Shown: positions 8,773 to 17,457, numbered from the stretch's first letter. The stretch: DNA of 33,753 bases from JAGMES01 sp023128035 (GCA_030627905.1 DAOVRZ010000059.1:1-33753); one strand, 5' to 3'. Translations and numbers: made by a program. The notes: generated from the sequence alone by a model not told the origin.

Positions 8773-8802
8773 TTCAATTTTGCCATCGATGGCAAAATTG
8801 AA
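8773..8802. promoter_or_regulatory. LacI-type operator O1 (30-bp perfect palindrome)
   Basis: A perfect 30-bp palindrome whose central 16 bases, TTGCCATCGATGGCAA at 8780-8795, equal the operator at 8671. It begins about 20 bp downstream of the predicted transcription start. The regulator is probably the LacI protein encoded in this operon (1513-2532). Confidence 0.85.
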
Positions 8803-8829
8803 ACCAAAATTTTTGTATCTCTTATTTAT

Positions 8830-8858
8830 AGTTTAACCCATAACCTAAATTTTGTCAA
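8830..8858 (-). promoter_or_regulatory. Sigma-A promoter of the carbohydrate ABC operon
   Basis: On the minus strand TTGACA (8853-8858), a 17-base spacer and TAAACT (8830-8835). Transcription would start near 8823 and run through both operators, so repression would be by road-block or looping rather than by covering the promoter. Confidence 0.75.
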
Positions 8859-8972
8859 CACTAATTCGTCTCACTTTTCTGATTTTTAAAAAAAGATTAA
8901 TTTAATATAATTGATCAAATGTAAAGATAAATAGATATATCTACAGGTACAATACTGGACTTTTTCAGCAAA

Positions 8973-9011
8973 ACTAATAAATCTGACACCTGTTGAATAC
9001 AGATGCCAGAT
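8973..9011 (-). terminator. Terminator after the second LacI gene
   Basis: In minus-strand RNA, 8999-9011 pairs fully with 8981-8993 (13 bp including two G-U pairs, loop of 5), followed by TTATTAGTTTT. It separates the ribosyl-compound operon from the carbohydrate operon. Bases 8880-8970 are AT-rich with nothing else recognised. Confidence 0.7.
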
Positions 9012-9070
9012 AGAAATTTAAGTCTAGGTAATCTAAATTCATTAAGATGCAAAATATTTTATAACTGCTC

Positions 9071-10075
9071 TCACAATTTTCTTGTAGAGTTGCGTGTAAT
9101 AAGTTCTGTTTGAAGTATTATATCATTATTGTTATCAAAACTATTATTTTCAATATTAGTTATTAGCATTTCAGCAGCTGTTTGACCAATACTATATTTC
9201 GGTTGAGACATAGTTGTCAGGGTAGGTCGAATGAACGAGGTCAGTTCTATGTCATCATGACCAATAATAGATATATCCTCTGGTATTTTGAGTCCCATAT
9301 CAAACATTGCTTCATAGGCACCTACTGCCATTAAGTCATTAGCAACAAAAATAGCTGTCGGTCTCTTCTTATGTATTAACAGTTTTTTCATCTGGACATA
9401 TCCACTCTTTTTACTGTAATCTCCCTCTATTATCCACTCAGATTCCAGCTCAACCCCTCCATCATTTAGTGCTTTTTTAAAACCTTTCAGGCGATCCTGC
9501 CCGCTCTTAGTTCCTAAATCACCGGTAATGTGAGCTATTTTAAGATGGTTTAACTTAATTAAATGATTAGTGGCAGTATAGGCAGATAATAAATTATCTA
9601 TCAAAACCATAGGATAGGAAACACCCGGGATACTCCTATCAATCTGTACCACTGGAAAATTTATTTCTTCCAATTTTTTTAGCTCGATTTTGTTTTTAAT
9701 TGAAAGAGATACTAATAGCCCATCAACCTGTTTAGCATTTAATAATTCAATTGCTTTACTTTCTTCATCTTTATCATTATTAGTGTTACAGAAAATTACT
9801 GAATATCCTTTATCTCGAGAATACTTTTCAACACCCTTCGCCATATCTGGAAAAAACGGATTACTAATATCTGGAATTATTAAACCAATTGTGTAAGTTT
9901 TCCTTAATACCAGACCCCTAGCGATACCATTGGGGTTATAGCCATAATCATTTATTATTTTATGAATTTTTTCTCTTGTATCAGCACTCACATCAGGCTT
10001 ATTGTTTATTACTCTGGATACAGTTGTAATTGAAACTTTTGCTATCCGAGCAATATCTTTAATTGTTATAGACAT
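9071..10075 (-). CDS. LacI-family transcriptional regulator (ribose/nucleoside operon)
   Basis: 334 residues. The N-terminal helix-turn-helix (TIKDIARIAKVSITTVSRVINNKPDVSADTR) and the effector domain (GLIIPDISNPFFPDMAKGVE, IGHDDIELTSFIRPTLTTMSQP) are typical of the RbsR/PurR-like branch. The ATG at 10075 is the only possible start because an in-frame TAG precedes it directly; AAGGAGG lies 12 bases upstream, a rather long spacing. It is the last gene after the ADP-ribosylglycohydrolase gene, separated by a palindromic element. By position it is the likely repressor acting at the AACGTT-type palindromes before the ribokinase gene; this is inference. Confidence 0.9.
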   Translation of the reverse strand: MSITIKDIARIAKVSITTVSRVINNKPDVSADTREKIHKIINDYGYNPNGIARGLVLRKTYTIGLIIPDISNPFFPDMAKGVEKYSRDKGYSVIFCNTNNDKDEESKAIELLNAKQVDGLLVSLSIKNKIELKKLEEINFPVVQIDRSIPGVSYPMVLIDNLLSAYTATNHLIKLNHLKIAHITGDLGTKSGQDRLKGFKKALNDGGVELESEWIIEGDYSKKSGYVQMKKLLIHKKRPTAIFVANDLMAVGAYEAMFDMGLKIPEDISIIGHDDIELTSFIRPTLTTMSQPKYSIGQTAAEMLITNIENNSFDNNNDIILQTELITRNSTRKL

Positions 10076-10112
10076 CTAACATCATATCCTCCTTTTTAAC
10101 CGAGGATTATTA

Positions 10113-10258
10113 TTCCATACTTCAGTGAACTCGTCCAGCTAAAGCTGAACATTGTGGCTTCAGTGGGGGATTCTCCCCCACTGAAGATTAAGAACAATTC
10201 CCCCCACTTATAGAAGTGGGGTCTTATCTCAAAAGATAAAGTCATCTTAAGTATGGAA
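10113..10258. mobile_element. Palindromic MITE-like element, IS200/IS605-type
   Basis: A 146-bp unit bounded by the perfect inverted repeat TTCCATACTT (10113-10122) and AAGTATGGAA (10249-10258). Inside are CTTCAGTGGGGGA/TCCCCCACTGAAG (13-bp stem, 3-base loop), CCCCACTT/AAGTGGGG (loop of 4), CAGCT/AGCTG and TTATCT/AGATAA. Read on the minus strand it ends in GAGTTCAC next to the CAGCTTTAGCTG hairpin, like the right-end remnant at 25613-25720, which ends in GTAGTTCAC. No transposase is present. It sits between the glycohydrolase and regulator genes, where its hairpins would form in the operon's mRNA and could lower expression of the regulator. Confidence 0.6.
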
Positions 10259-10264
10259 ATTATC

Positions 10265-11650
10265 TTATTTAACAACCAAATCAAATGTTAACTTAGCTAG
10301 CTCGCTGATTTTAACCTCTTCATAACCTGGAACATAGGTTCTCAATATATCCTCAAAAGGATCTGTCCATTTTTTGCCTATTAATTCTGGATTCATAGCC
10401 CCAATTATGGAACCTACTTCTCCAGCATTACAGTCTACATCCATTCCACAATCTGCTAAAATACGCATAGCCTTATCAAAATTATTTTCACAATAACTGA
10501 GTGAAAGAACTACCGCCACCATATTAGGATAAGTATGGATCCAGTTAAATGTTTTGAGTTCATCTTCTAAACTGGCCCAGGCTGAAAGATGATCATCATA
10601 TTTTTGAGCAGCTGAGAAAGCAAGGTCAAAATAATAAGCAAACTGGCTATTTTCAGGAATAAACTGGCGAGATTTTTCTAGAATAACTTTTGTATCATCA
10701 TAGAGAAAAGCCAATGAAGTTAACACAGCACTATGGATCTCACCATAAATACCATTCTTTTCATGAGAGACTATTCCATCAAGATAGGCATAATGAGCTG
10801 CTTTCAGTGGATCTCCAGGTGCAACAAATCCACAAACCATGCCTCTCATTTGTGCCCCAATCCATTCAGAGAAAAAGTTATTAAAACTACCAGACTCAGG
10901 AGGATAAATCCCTTGACGCAGATTTTCCAGAGCTATATATTCTGCTGTCCAGCCAAAGGGGATCAATTCTAACCATTTATTAGCAATATGCATTGAACTC
11001 AGCTGTTGGTCTTCCTCCTCTAATGCTTTTAAAAAGGCTAACTGAAAAGTAACATCGTCATTATATGTCTCTGGCTCACGTACATAATAGTTTAATTTAT
11101 CTCCATATACCTCTCTAAGAACAGAACCTGTATATCCTTCGAGAGCTGTTCCATAAGAACCACCAGCAATCTGACCTAACCAGCCCCCTTTTAGCCGGGC
11201 TAATATTTCATCCTGGTCGAGATTAAGAGCAGAGATCTCTTCTGGTTTAATTTTAAAGGATTTCTTTATATCTTCCCAGCTACTGGGGTTTTCAAACTTC
11301 CAGTATATATGTTCAGGATCTTTAAGGGCTTCACGCAGGGCTTTTCTAAGCTGAGCAGATATAACTTCTAAACTACGAAAATCACCTTTCTCCAAAACTT
11401 TAAGTCCCTCTTCTACGAATTCTTCAGCTTCTGAAACATCATAGCCCCGATTATACCAGGCTTGAGCCATTTCAAGGTGAAGACATTCAGGAGCCCTTGA
11501 ACCAGGAACCTTACTATTCCATAACATGCTTAGTTGATTGTTTCTATCATCAACTATATGATTATAATGCTCCCATTCACTTGGATCTTCATTAAAATCT
11601 ACAGGATAAGCCTTTCTTCTTTTTTCATATTCATATTGCCAGACATTCAC
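10265..11650 (-). CDS. ADP-ribosylglycohydrolase-family protein
   Basis: 461 residues, cytoplasmic. Residues 150-440 match the all-helical, metal-dependent ADP-ribosylglycohydrolase fold: GGWLGQIAGGSYGTALEGY (155-173), the first metal motif YNDDVTF (Asp198-Asp199), and the second metal motif MDVDCNAGEVGSIIGA (Asp404, Asp406, Asn408). About 150 extra residues precede the domain; they are helical and unrecognised. Enzymes of this family cleave ribosyl bonds (ADP-ribosyl-arginine, O-acetyl-ADP-ribose and others). GTG at 11650 is the start, with AAGGAG 8 bases upstream. It follows the BMP-type importer genes in one operon with ribokinase, so it probably frees ribose from an imported N- or O-riboside rather than reversing protein ADP-ribosylation. 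That role is inference; the fold is well supported. Confidence 0.85.
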   Translation of the reverse strand: MNVWQYEYEKRRKAYPVDFNEDPSEWEHYNHIVDDRNNQLSMLWNSKVPGSRAPECLHLEMAQAWYNRGYDVSEAEEFVEEGLKVLEKGDFRSLEVISAQLRKALREALKDPEHIYWKFENPSSWEDIKKSFKIKPEEISALNLDQDEILARLKGGWLGQIAGGSYGTALEGYTGSVLREVYGDKLNYYVREPETYNDDVTFQLAFLKALEEEDQQLSSMHIANKWLELIPFGWTAEYIALENLRQGIYPPESGSFNNFFSEWIGAQMRGMVCGFVAPGDPLKAAHYAYLDGIVSHEKNGIYGEIHSAVLTSLAFLYDDTKVILEKSRQFIPENSQFAYYFDLAFSAAQKYDDHLSAWASLEDELKTFNWIHTYPNMVAVVLSLSYCENNFDKAMRILADCGMDVDCNAGEVGSIIGAMNPELIGKKWTDPFEDILRTYVPGYEEVKISELAKLTFDLVVK

Positions 11651-11692
11651 TTAACCCACTCCTTTTTTTATATATTATGATTATATTACATC

Positions 11693-12613
11693 CTATACCT
11701 TGATAATTTCTAGATCTACTGTTTCTTTCACAACCTTCTTTTCTCTAGAATAAAAATAAAGTGCTCCTAGTGTTGCTAGGTAAGGAACCATTTGCGTAAA
11801 TTGTGATGGAATTACTGTACCCTGAAGAGTCAGCCCTAACCCCTCAAAAAATCCAAATAGGATAGCCATCAATAGTAATCCCAAAGGTTTACCTTGGGTA
11901 AGTATAATTACTGACAGAGCGATCCAACCTCTGCCATTTGACATATTTTCAGCAAAAAGGGTAACATAGCCAAGAGAAAGAAATACCCCGGCAAAACCGC
12001 ATAATAAACCTGAGAGGAGAATGGAGATACTTTTTATTTTATTGGAACTAACTCCCACAGAATCTACAGTATTATCGTCTTCACCTGTTGCCCTTAGACG
12101 TAGGCCAAATCTAGTTTTATAAATATGAAACTGTACTAAAAAAGCAATTAAGATTGCAATATAAACTATAAAGGGGTACCCGCTAAATATTTTACCAATT
12201 ACAGGTATATTATTTAGGATTGGAATATTCCATGATGGAATGGGTACGATTTTAGAAGATATAAAAGCACCTTTGACATGAAAAATTTGTCTTAATAAAT
12301 ACGTTGTCCCTCCTAAAGCCAACATATTAATTGCAATTCCGGTAACAAACTCATCAGTCTTTAAATAAACTGCAAATATAATAAAAATAATTGCCGCTAA
12401 CAGTCCTCCAGCTAGACCAAATAAAAGCCCCATACTCCAGGAATTGAATAGAAAGCTCCCTAACACAGCCATAAAGGCACCTATCAACATCATACCCTCC
12501 ATAGCGATATTAAAAACATTAGAATAAAAGGTATATGTTCCTCCGAGGCTAGCTAATAATACAGGTGTAGCGGCCAGAATTGTTGAACGTAGTAGCTCAA
12601 TTACTAACTCCAT
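11693..12613 (-). CDS. BMP-type ABC transporter permease (NupQ/YufQ-like)
   Basis: 306 residues with eight or so membrane segments, of the branched-chain/ribose-type permease family. The opening ALGGTYTFYSNVFNIAMEGMMLIGAFMAV is characteristic of the second permease of BMP-type nucleoside importers. GGAGG lies 4 and 7 bases before two consecutive ATG codons; the second (12613) is taken. It overlaps the end of the other permease gene by about 17 bases, so the two are tightly coupled. It forms the inner-membrane channel together with the 12597-13664 product. Confidence 0.92.
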   Translation of the reverse strand: MELVIELLRSTILAATPVLLASLGGTYTFYSNVFNIAMEGMMLIGAFMAVLGSFLFNSWSMGLLFGLAGGLLAAIIFIIFAVYLKTDEFVTGIAINMLALGGTTYLLRQIFHVKGAFISSKIVPIPSWNIPILNNIPVIGKIFSGYPFIVYIAILIAFLVQFHIYKTRFGLRLRATGEDDNTVDSVGVSSNKIKSISILLSGLLCGFAGVFLSLGYVTLFAENMSNGRGWIALSVIILTQGKPLGLLLMAILFGFFEGLGLTLQGTVIPSQFTQMVPYLATLGALYFYSREKKVVKETVDLEIIKV

Positions 12614-13664
12614 CATTTTCCCTCCCTTTTTTTACCCCACGGAGCTTAATAAAAACAGATATTTTGTTAAATAGAATATGAGCTGATTCTCTACTAGCAA
12701 CAACAAATAAAACCGTAAATGCTTGTAATACGAGTACAAACTCTGAAGGTACTGCTGTCTCTAATTCCATACCCATTGCACCTGTTTGTAACATAGCAAA
12801 AAATAACGCATATAACCCTGTGCCTAAAATACCATTATTAGCAACAATCGCTATCATAACTCCATCCCAGGCATAGCTTGCTCCTATCCCTTTAACAAAT
12901 CTATGCTGCATACCTCCTAATACCATCGTAGCTCCAGCGAGTCCTGCTAGAGCACCACTAATTAACATAACCCTGAGAAAATTCTTATCATTATCACAGC
13001 CACCCACTTTAGCAAAAAGGGAATTTTGGCCCATAATATTCCATTCGTAACCTACTTTAGTATATTGCCAGATGATATACATAACAATTAGTCCAATTAC
13101 AGCTAAGAAAAAAGAAGAATTTAAACCTGAAAATTGGGGAAACCACCCTCCTTTATTAATCATCGGCGTCATAGGCGAAAACATCTTCTTATCCAATAAA
13201 GGTTTTGAAATAAGATAAAGAGTAAAGAACTGGGCCAGAAAGTTAAGCATCAAAGTCGTTATAAACTCATCCATCTTAAATCTTATCTTTAAAAATGCAG
13301 CAATCCCGGCATATAATGCACCTGCAATCAATGCAATTAAAATCAATAAAGGGATCATAATTGGCGCAGGAAGATCAATATATAGACCTGCTACAGTAAC
13401 ACTCATTGCACCGATTAAAAACTGGCCTGGTTGACCTAAATTTACAAGTCCACTTCCAAAAGCAATAGCTGCCGATAAACCAGTTAAAATTAATGGAGCA
13501 GCCTTATTTAAAGTTGTAAAAAGAGCAAACTTGGAGAAAAGACTATAATTAAATAATTGAAAATAACTTAAAAAAGGATTATAACCCTGCAAAGCCATAA
13601 TAATAATACCTACAATAAAGGAAACAATAATACCAATCATACCTGTAGTCAGCTGCTTCTTCAC
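12597..13664 (-). CDS. BMP-type ABC transporter permease (NupP/YufP-like)
   Basis: 355 residues, multi-spanning. It shows ALFTTLNKAAPLILTGLSAAIAFGSGLVNLGQPGQFLIGA, the conserved start region of the first permease in BMP-type nucleoside importers, and GALAGLAGATMVLGG further on. The GTG start at 13664 overlaps the ATPase stop as GTGA, with AAGGGAG 10 bases upstream. It pairs with the downstream permease and the twin ATPase. Confidence 0.92.
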   Translation of the reverse strand: MKKQLTTGMIGIIVSFIVGIIIMALQGYNPFLSYFQLFNYSLFSKFALFTTLNKAAPLILTGLSAAIAFGSGLVNLGQPGQFLIGAMSVTVAGLYIDLPAPIMIPLLILIALIAGALYAGIAAFLKIRFKMDEFITTLMLNFLAQFFTLYLISKPLLDKKMFSPMTPMINKGGWFPQFSGLNSSFFLAVIGLIVMYIIWQYTKVGYEWNIMGQNSLFAKVGGCDNDKNFLRVMLISGALAGLAGATMVLGGMQHRFVKGIGASYAWDGVMIAIVANNGILGTGLYALFFAMLQTGAMGMELETAVPSEFVLVLQAFTVLFVVASRESAHILFNKISVFIKLRGVKKGRENDGVSN

Positions 13665-15196
13665 TGTTTTATCACTCCCTTCGCTCCCAACATATACTCA
13701 CCAACTTCTTCCTTGGCGACATTTTTGGGATTTGTTTCAGCAACAAACATACCTTGATATAGTATAAGCAGGCGGTCAGATAAGCTAAATAATTCATCCA
13801 AATCAGCAGAGATTAATAAAATACCTACACCGCTATCTCTTTTCCGGATTATTTCTTCTTGAATAAATTCAATAGAACCAACATCAACTCCCCTAGTAGG
13901 TTGATCTAAGAGTATAAGGTCTGTATCAAGTGTAAACTCTCTTCCCACAATCAAACGTTGTTGGTTTCCACCAGATAGAGAAGAAATTTCAGAATTTATA
14001 CTTGGAGCAACTACCTGATATTTATTTATAATATTTTCAGCCAACCTGTTACTGGCCTTATTACTTAAAAAAGGACGCCAACTTCCACTAAGTCTAGGAT
14101 TGATACGATGATGACTCATGATTGAATTATTAACCAAATTTAATTTTTGAGCACTACCCATGTCTTTTCTATCCTGGGAAACATATGCCATCAGCTTTCG
14201 TCTCTCCAAAATACTCGTACCATTAATATTTTGACCAGCAACCCATATTTCGCCCTGATAGTCGCTAATGAGCCCTGTTATACAGTGTACAAGTTCAAAT
14301 TGTCCATTACCCTCTACACCAGCTATTCCAACAATTTCACCCTTTTTAACATTTAAATCAAGTTCTTTTAACTTATATCCAATCTCATCTTGATAACTTA
14401 AATTTTTAACCTCTAAAACATTTTTACCTGGACTGGCTTCGTCTTTTTTTACAGAAAATACAACTTCCCGTCCAACCATTGCTTTAGCCAGTTGGCTTTT
14501 TGTTAAGTTGTGATTTTCTAGAGTGGTAATTTTCTTTCCTTTCCTCATTACGGTAATAGTATCAGACAAATCTAATACTTCTGTTAATTTGTGACTGATA
14601 AAGATAATTGTCTTACCCCCTGCTTTAAGCTTTTTTAACCTAACAAATAGTTCCTCAATCTCCTGAGGTGTGAGAACAGCAGTTGGTTCATCCAATATTA
14701 ATACATCAACATCCTTATATAAAAGTTTTAATATCTCAACTTTTTGTCTGGCAGCAACAGAAATATCTTCTATAGTTGCATCACTATTTAAATTCAAATT
14801 ATATTCTTTTATTAATGACTCAACTTTTTTTCTAGCCTTTTTCTCTTGCAGAATACCAAATCTACCAATTGATTCCACGCCAAGAATTACATTTTCAAAA
14901 ACAGTATAAGAAGATATGAGCATAAACTCCTGATGCACCATACCAATCCCTGCTTTAACAGCCTCTTTAGGTGAATTAAAACTAATTTTTTCTCCCTGAA
15001 AAAAAATATCCCCACTATTATATGGAACTAAACCATATAATATCTTCATCAAAGTAGATTTTCCTGCTCCGTTCTCTCCTATTATGGAATGAATTTCACC
15101 TTTTTTAATAGTTAAACTAACCCCATCAACAGCCAGGGTAGATGGTGGATATATTTTTACTAGTGATTCTATATTTATTAATTCATTTCGTTGCAA
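13661..15196 (-). CDS. BMP-type ABC transporter ATPase, two ABC domains (NupO/YufO-like)
   Basis: 511 residues with two fused nucleotide-binding domains. The first has an intact Walker A (GENGAGKST), Q-loop region MVHQEFML and Walker B (VLILDEPTAVLT), but its signature is replaced by ISVAARQKVEIL. The second has a degenerate Walker A (GVEGNGQFEL, no Lys), an intact signature LSGGNQQR and Walker B LILLDQPTRGVDVG. This asymmetry is normal for RbsA- and BMP-type ATPases and leaves one full catalytic site. TTG at 15196 is chosen because AGGTGA lies 5 bases before it; GTG at 15205 is the alternative. A terminator-like hairpin separates it from the binding-protein gene. Confidence 0.92.
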   Translation of the reverse strand: MQRNELINIESLVKIYPPSTLAVDGVSLTIKKGEIHSIIGENGAGKSTLMKILYGLVPYNSGDIFFQGEKISFNSPKEAVKAGIGMVHQEFMLISSYTVFENVILGVESIGRFGILQEKKARKKVESLIKEYNLNLNSDATIEDISVAARQKVEILKLLYKDVDVLILDEPTAVLTPQEIEELFVRLKKLKAGGKTIIFISHKLTEVLDLSDTITVMRKGKKITTLENHNLTKSQLAKAMVGREVVFSVKKDEASPGKNVLEVKNLSYQDEIGYKLKELDLNVKKGEIVGIAGVEGNGQFELVHCITGLISDYQGEIWVAGQNINGTSILERRKLMAYVSQDRKDMGSAQKLNLVNNSIMSHHRINPRLSGSWRPFLSNKASNRLAENIINKYQVVAPSINSEISSLSGGNQQRLIVGREFTLDTDLILLDQPTRGVDVGSIEFIQEEIIRKRDSGVGILLISADLDELFSLSDRLLILYQGMFVAETNPKNVAKEEVGEYMLGAKGVIKQ

Positions 15197-15235
15197 CTCT
15201 TTCACCTCACTATCTAGAATAATTTACGCTTTTGG

Positions 15236-15271
15236 AAAAAAACAGGGAGGAAAGATACCTTCCCTCCCTGT
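15236..15271 (-). terminator. Terminator/attenuator inside the ribosyl operon
   Basis: Minus-strand RNA forms ACAGGGAGG/CCTCCCTGT extended by four more pairs (13 bp, one G-U, 4-base loop), followed by seven T. It lies between the binding-protein gene and the ATPase gene, so partial read-through would give more binding protein than membrane complex. Confidence 0.8.
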
Positions 15272-15283
15272 AATTATTTTAAA

Positions 15284-16288
15284 TTAATATCTCTTAACTA
15301 TAATGGTTCCATTTATTATCTTCTCTTGAACCTCGTATACTTTATTTAATGAAGATTCAGGTAAAATTTCTTTTGTGTACTTATCAATAGCCAGACCAAC
15401 TCCTTCATTGGCCAAACCATACTCTAAAACCTCACCAGCCTTAAAGGTATTATTAGCTATAGTTTGATAGACATCATAAATAGCTTTGCCTACATTTTTC
15501 AGGTCAGAGGTAACAACATGTCCAGGTTGAAGAGGGTTCTGATTAGAGTCAACACCGATAGCATATTTCCCTTCTTCCTTTGCTGCTTCAAGAACACCAG
15601 CACCTGTTAGAGAAGCAATTTGGAATACAATATCAGCTTTTTTAGAATAAAGCTGTTTAGCTGCTTGTTTACCCTTAACTGGATCTGTCCAGGTTCCAGC
15701 ATAGATAGTTTCAACCTTAATTTCAGGATCAATATAATGAGCTCCCTGCTCATATCCATAGATGAAAGCACTTATAACAGGATCTTCATCTCCACCTACT
15801 GCACCAATCACCTTATTAGAGTTAACCCCTTTTAATGAAGTATCATTTGTTACCAATGCAGCAACTACTCCAGCCATAAAGGCGCCTTCTTCTTCAATAA
15901 AGTCCACACTAGTAATAGTATTTCTACTGTTTTGAACAACCGTATCAATATTTATAAATTTTTTATTCGGATACATATCAGCATATTGTTTAAGTAAATC
16001 TTCAAAGCCATAAGAAATAACATAAATTACATCAGCATTCCATTGAATAGCCGATTGTAATGCTTGCTGGTATTTCGCTGGATCAAAGTTACATTCAATA
16101 GTAGTAGTCTTTACACCATATTCTTCTTTAATCTTATCGATACCACTTTGTCCTGAATCATAGAAGGATTGATCACCTAAACCTCCATTAATAATATAAG
16201 CTACCCGATTGCTTGCTGCATTAATTGAAGTAGAAAGACCAATTAACAAAATCAACATTAAAACTAGATAAGTTGAAAAACGTTTCAT
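15284..16288 (-). CDS. BMP-family ABC transporter substrate-binding protein
   Basis: 334 residues. A signal peptide (KRFSTYLVLMLILLIGLSTS, then INA-AS) is followed by a basic-membrane-protein (Med/BMP) domain: AYIINGGLGDQSFYDSGQSGIDKI, YGFEDLLKQYADMYPNKKFINID, SVDFIEEEGAFMAGVVAAL, VIGAVGGDEDPVISAFIYGYEQGA and QIASLTGAGVLEAAKE. BMP proteins bind purine or pyrimidine nucleosides and related ribosides. Most Firmicute members are lipoproteins with a conserved Cys; this one has none after the signal peptide, again suggesting a periplasm. GGGGG precedes the ATG at 16288. It lies between ribokinase and the ATPase in the same operon. Confidence 0.93.
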   Translation of the reverse strand: MKRFSTYLVLMLILLIGLSTSINAASNRVAYIINGGLGDQSFYDSGQSGIDKIKEEYGVKTTTIECNFDPAKYQQALQSAIQWNADVIYVISYGFEDLLKQYADMYPNKKFINIDTVVQNSRNTITSVDFIEEEGAFMAGVVAALVTNDTSLKGVNSNKVIGAVGGDEDPVISAFIYGYEQGAHYIDPEIKVETIYAGTWTDPVKGKQAAKQLYSKKADIVFQIASLTGAGVLEAAKEEGKYAIGVDSNQNPLQPGHVVTSDLKNVGKAIYDVYQTIANNTFKAGEVLEYGLANEGVGLAIDKYTKEILPESSLNKVYEVQEKIINGTIIVKRY

Positions 16289-16374
16289 TAATAATTCCCC
16301 CTTTTTATTTTTACTAAAATTTACAAAAAACTATTTCCACCTGATGTAAGATATTCCTCCCTTCTATGCAGTAC

Positions 16375-17280
16375 TCATTTATAGAATTCTTTTACCTCAC
16401 CCATTGTAGGTAAGGAACTCTGAGCTCCTAATTTTGTAACAGATAGGGCTGAAACCTTTATTGCAAAATCGATTGCTTGATCTTCAGTCCAACCTTGTAC
16501 CAATCCGTAAGCAAATGCTCCAGCAAAAGCATCACCTGCCGCTGTTGTATCAACAACCTCCACATCTATTGCAGCATAACTTTTTACATAATCCTTTTTA
16601 TATAATGTAATCCCTTTCTCACCTTTAGTTAACAAAACAGAACCTGTTCCCCAATCTAAAAGCTGTTCTATTTTTTTCTCTTCATTTTTTAAATTATATC
16701 CTTCTAACAATAAATCTAACTCGCCTTCGTTAGGAAGTAAGTAATCTATTTTCTTGAATATCTCTTCAGGTAACTTTTGAGCTGGGGCTGGATCAAGAAT
16801 AACCTTGGTTTGATATTTTTTAGCTAATTCAATGGTGAATTTTACAGATTCAAGCGGTATTTCTAACTGAAGCAAAACCACATCTGCATTCTTAATCAGC
16901 TCAGATGCTTTTTCAATTAGTGGTGGTGTTAACTGAAAATTTGCACCCTGTATAATAATAATCCTATTACTTCCGCTTCCATCTACTATAATATTAGCAA
17001 TCCCTGTTGTATCGTCCAGTCGATAAGTATTACTTATATTTATACCGCTATCTTCCAAACTAGATAATAGCCTGTCTCCAAAATTGTCTTTTCCACATGC
17101 GCCGATAAAAGCAACATTACCACCCAATTTACCCGCAGCTGCAGCCTGATTCGCTCCCTTTCCACCAGGAATCTGGATGATATCTTTTCCAATGATAGTC
17201 TCGCCGCTTTTTGGATATCGGTCTGTCTGAACAACCAGATCTATATTCATACTGCCAACTACCAAAATATTTTTATTCAT
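16375..17280 (-). CDS. rbsK: Ribokinase
   Basis: 301 residues of the PfkB family, which uses ATP to phosphorylate D-ribose to ribose 5-phosphate. Seen: GSMNIDLVV at 9-17, the substrate-binding GGKGANQAA at 39-47, PNEGE at 183-187, LTKGEKG, and the catalytic DTTAAGDAFAGAF with Asp250, the same DTTAAGD form as in well-known ribokinases. AAGGAGAG precedes the ATG at 17280. First gene of the operon, directly behind the promoter and operator, followed by the BMP binding protein. It gives the clue that the pathway ends in ribose. Confidence 0.93.
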   Translation of the reverse strand: MNKNILVVGSMNIDLVVQTDRYPKSGETIIGKDIIQIPGGKGANQAAAAGKLGGNVAFIGACGKDNFGDRLLSSLEDSGINISNTYRLDDTTGIANIIVDGSGSNRIIIIQGANFQLTPPLIEKASELIKNADVVLLQLEIPLESVKFTIELAKKYQTKVILDPAPAQKLPEEIFKKIDYLLPNEGELDLLLEGYNLKNEEKKIEQLLDWGTGSVLLTKGEKGITLYKKDYVKSYAAIDVEVVDTTAAGDAFAGAFAYGLVQGWTEDQAIDFAIKVSALSVTKLGAQSSLPTMGEVKEFYK

Positions 17281-17418
17281 TATAAATCTCTCCTTACAAA
17301 AAAAATTATTCTATCTACCGAAAACATCCACCTCTTAGAGACAAAATATATGGAGATGAATCGGCGGTTTTTGTTTGACCTGTGCTTTTTGATATTAGTA
17401 AAATATGTAATATAACAA

Positions 17419-17450
17419 TTACGTTAACGTTATCGTTAACGTTAACGTAA
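17419..17450. promoter_or_regulatory. Operator cluster of the ribokinase operon (iterated AACGTT palindromes)
   Basis: Two 14-base arms (17419-17432 and 17437-17450) form an inverted repeat around four central bases. Within it TTAACGTTAA occurs perfectly once and nearly perfectly once, 12 bp apart. The core with central CG is LacI-like. It starts about at the predicted transcription start and fills +1 to about +32. Confidence 0.75.
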
Positions 17451-17457
17451 CATCTAT

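Noticed and set aside
10141..10235. Rho-independent terminator before the second LacI gene
   Set aside because: The G-rich hairpins are strong but have no T run on the minus strand.
17419..17450. CRISPR-like or simple tandem repeat
   Set aside because: The GTTAACG units are palindromic, very short and sit at a transcription start; operator function explains them.
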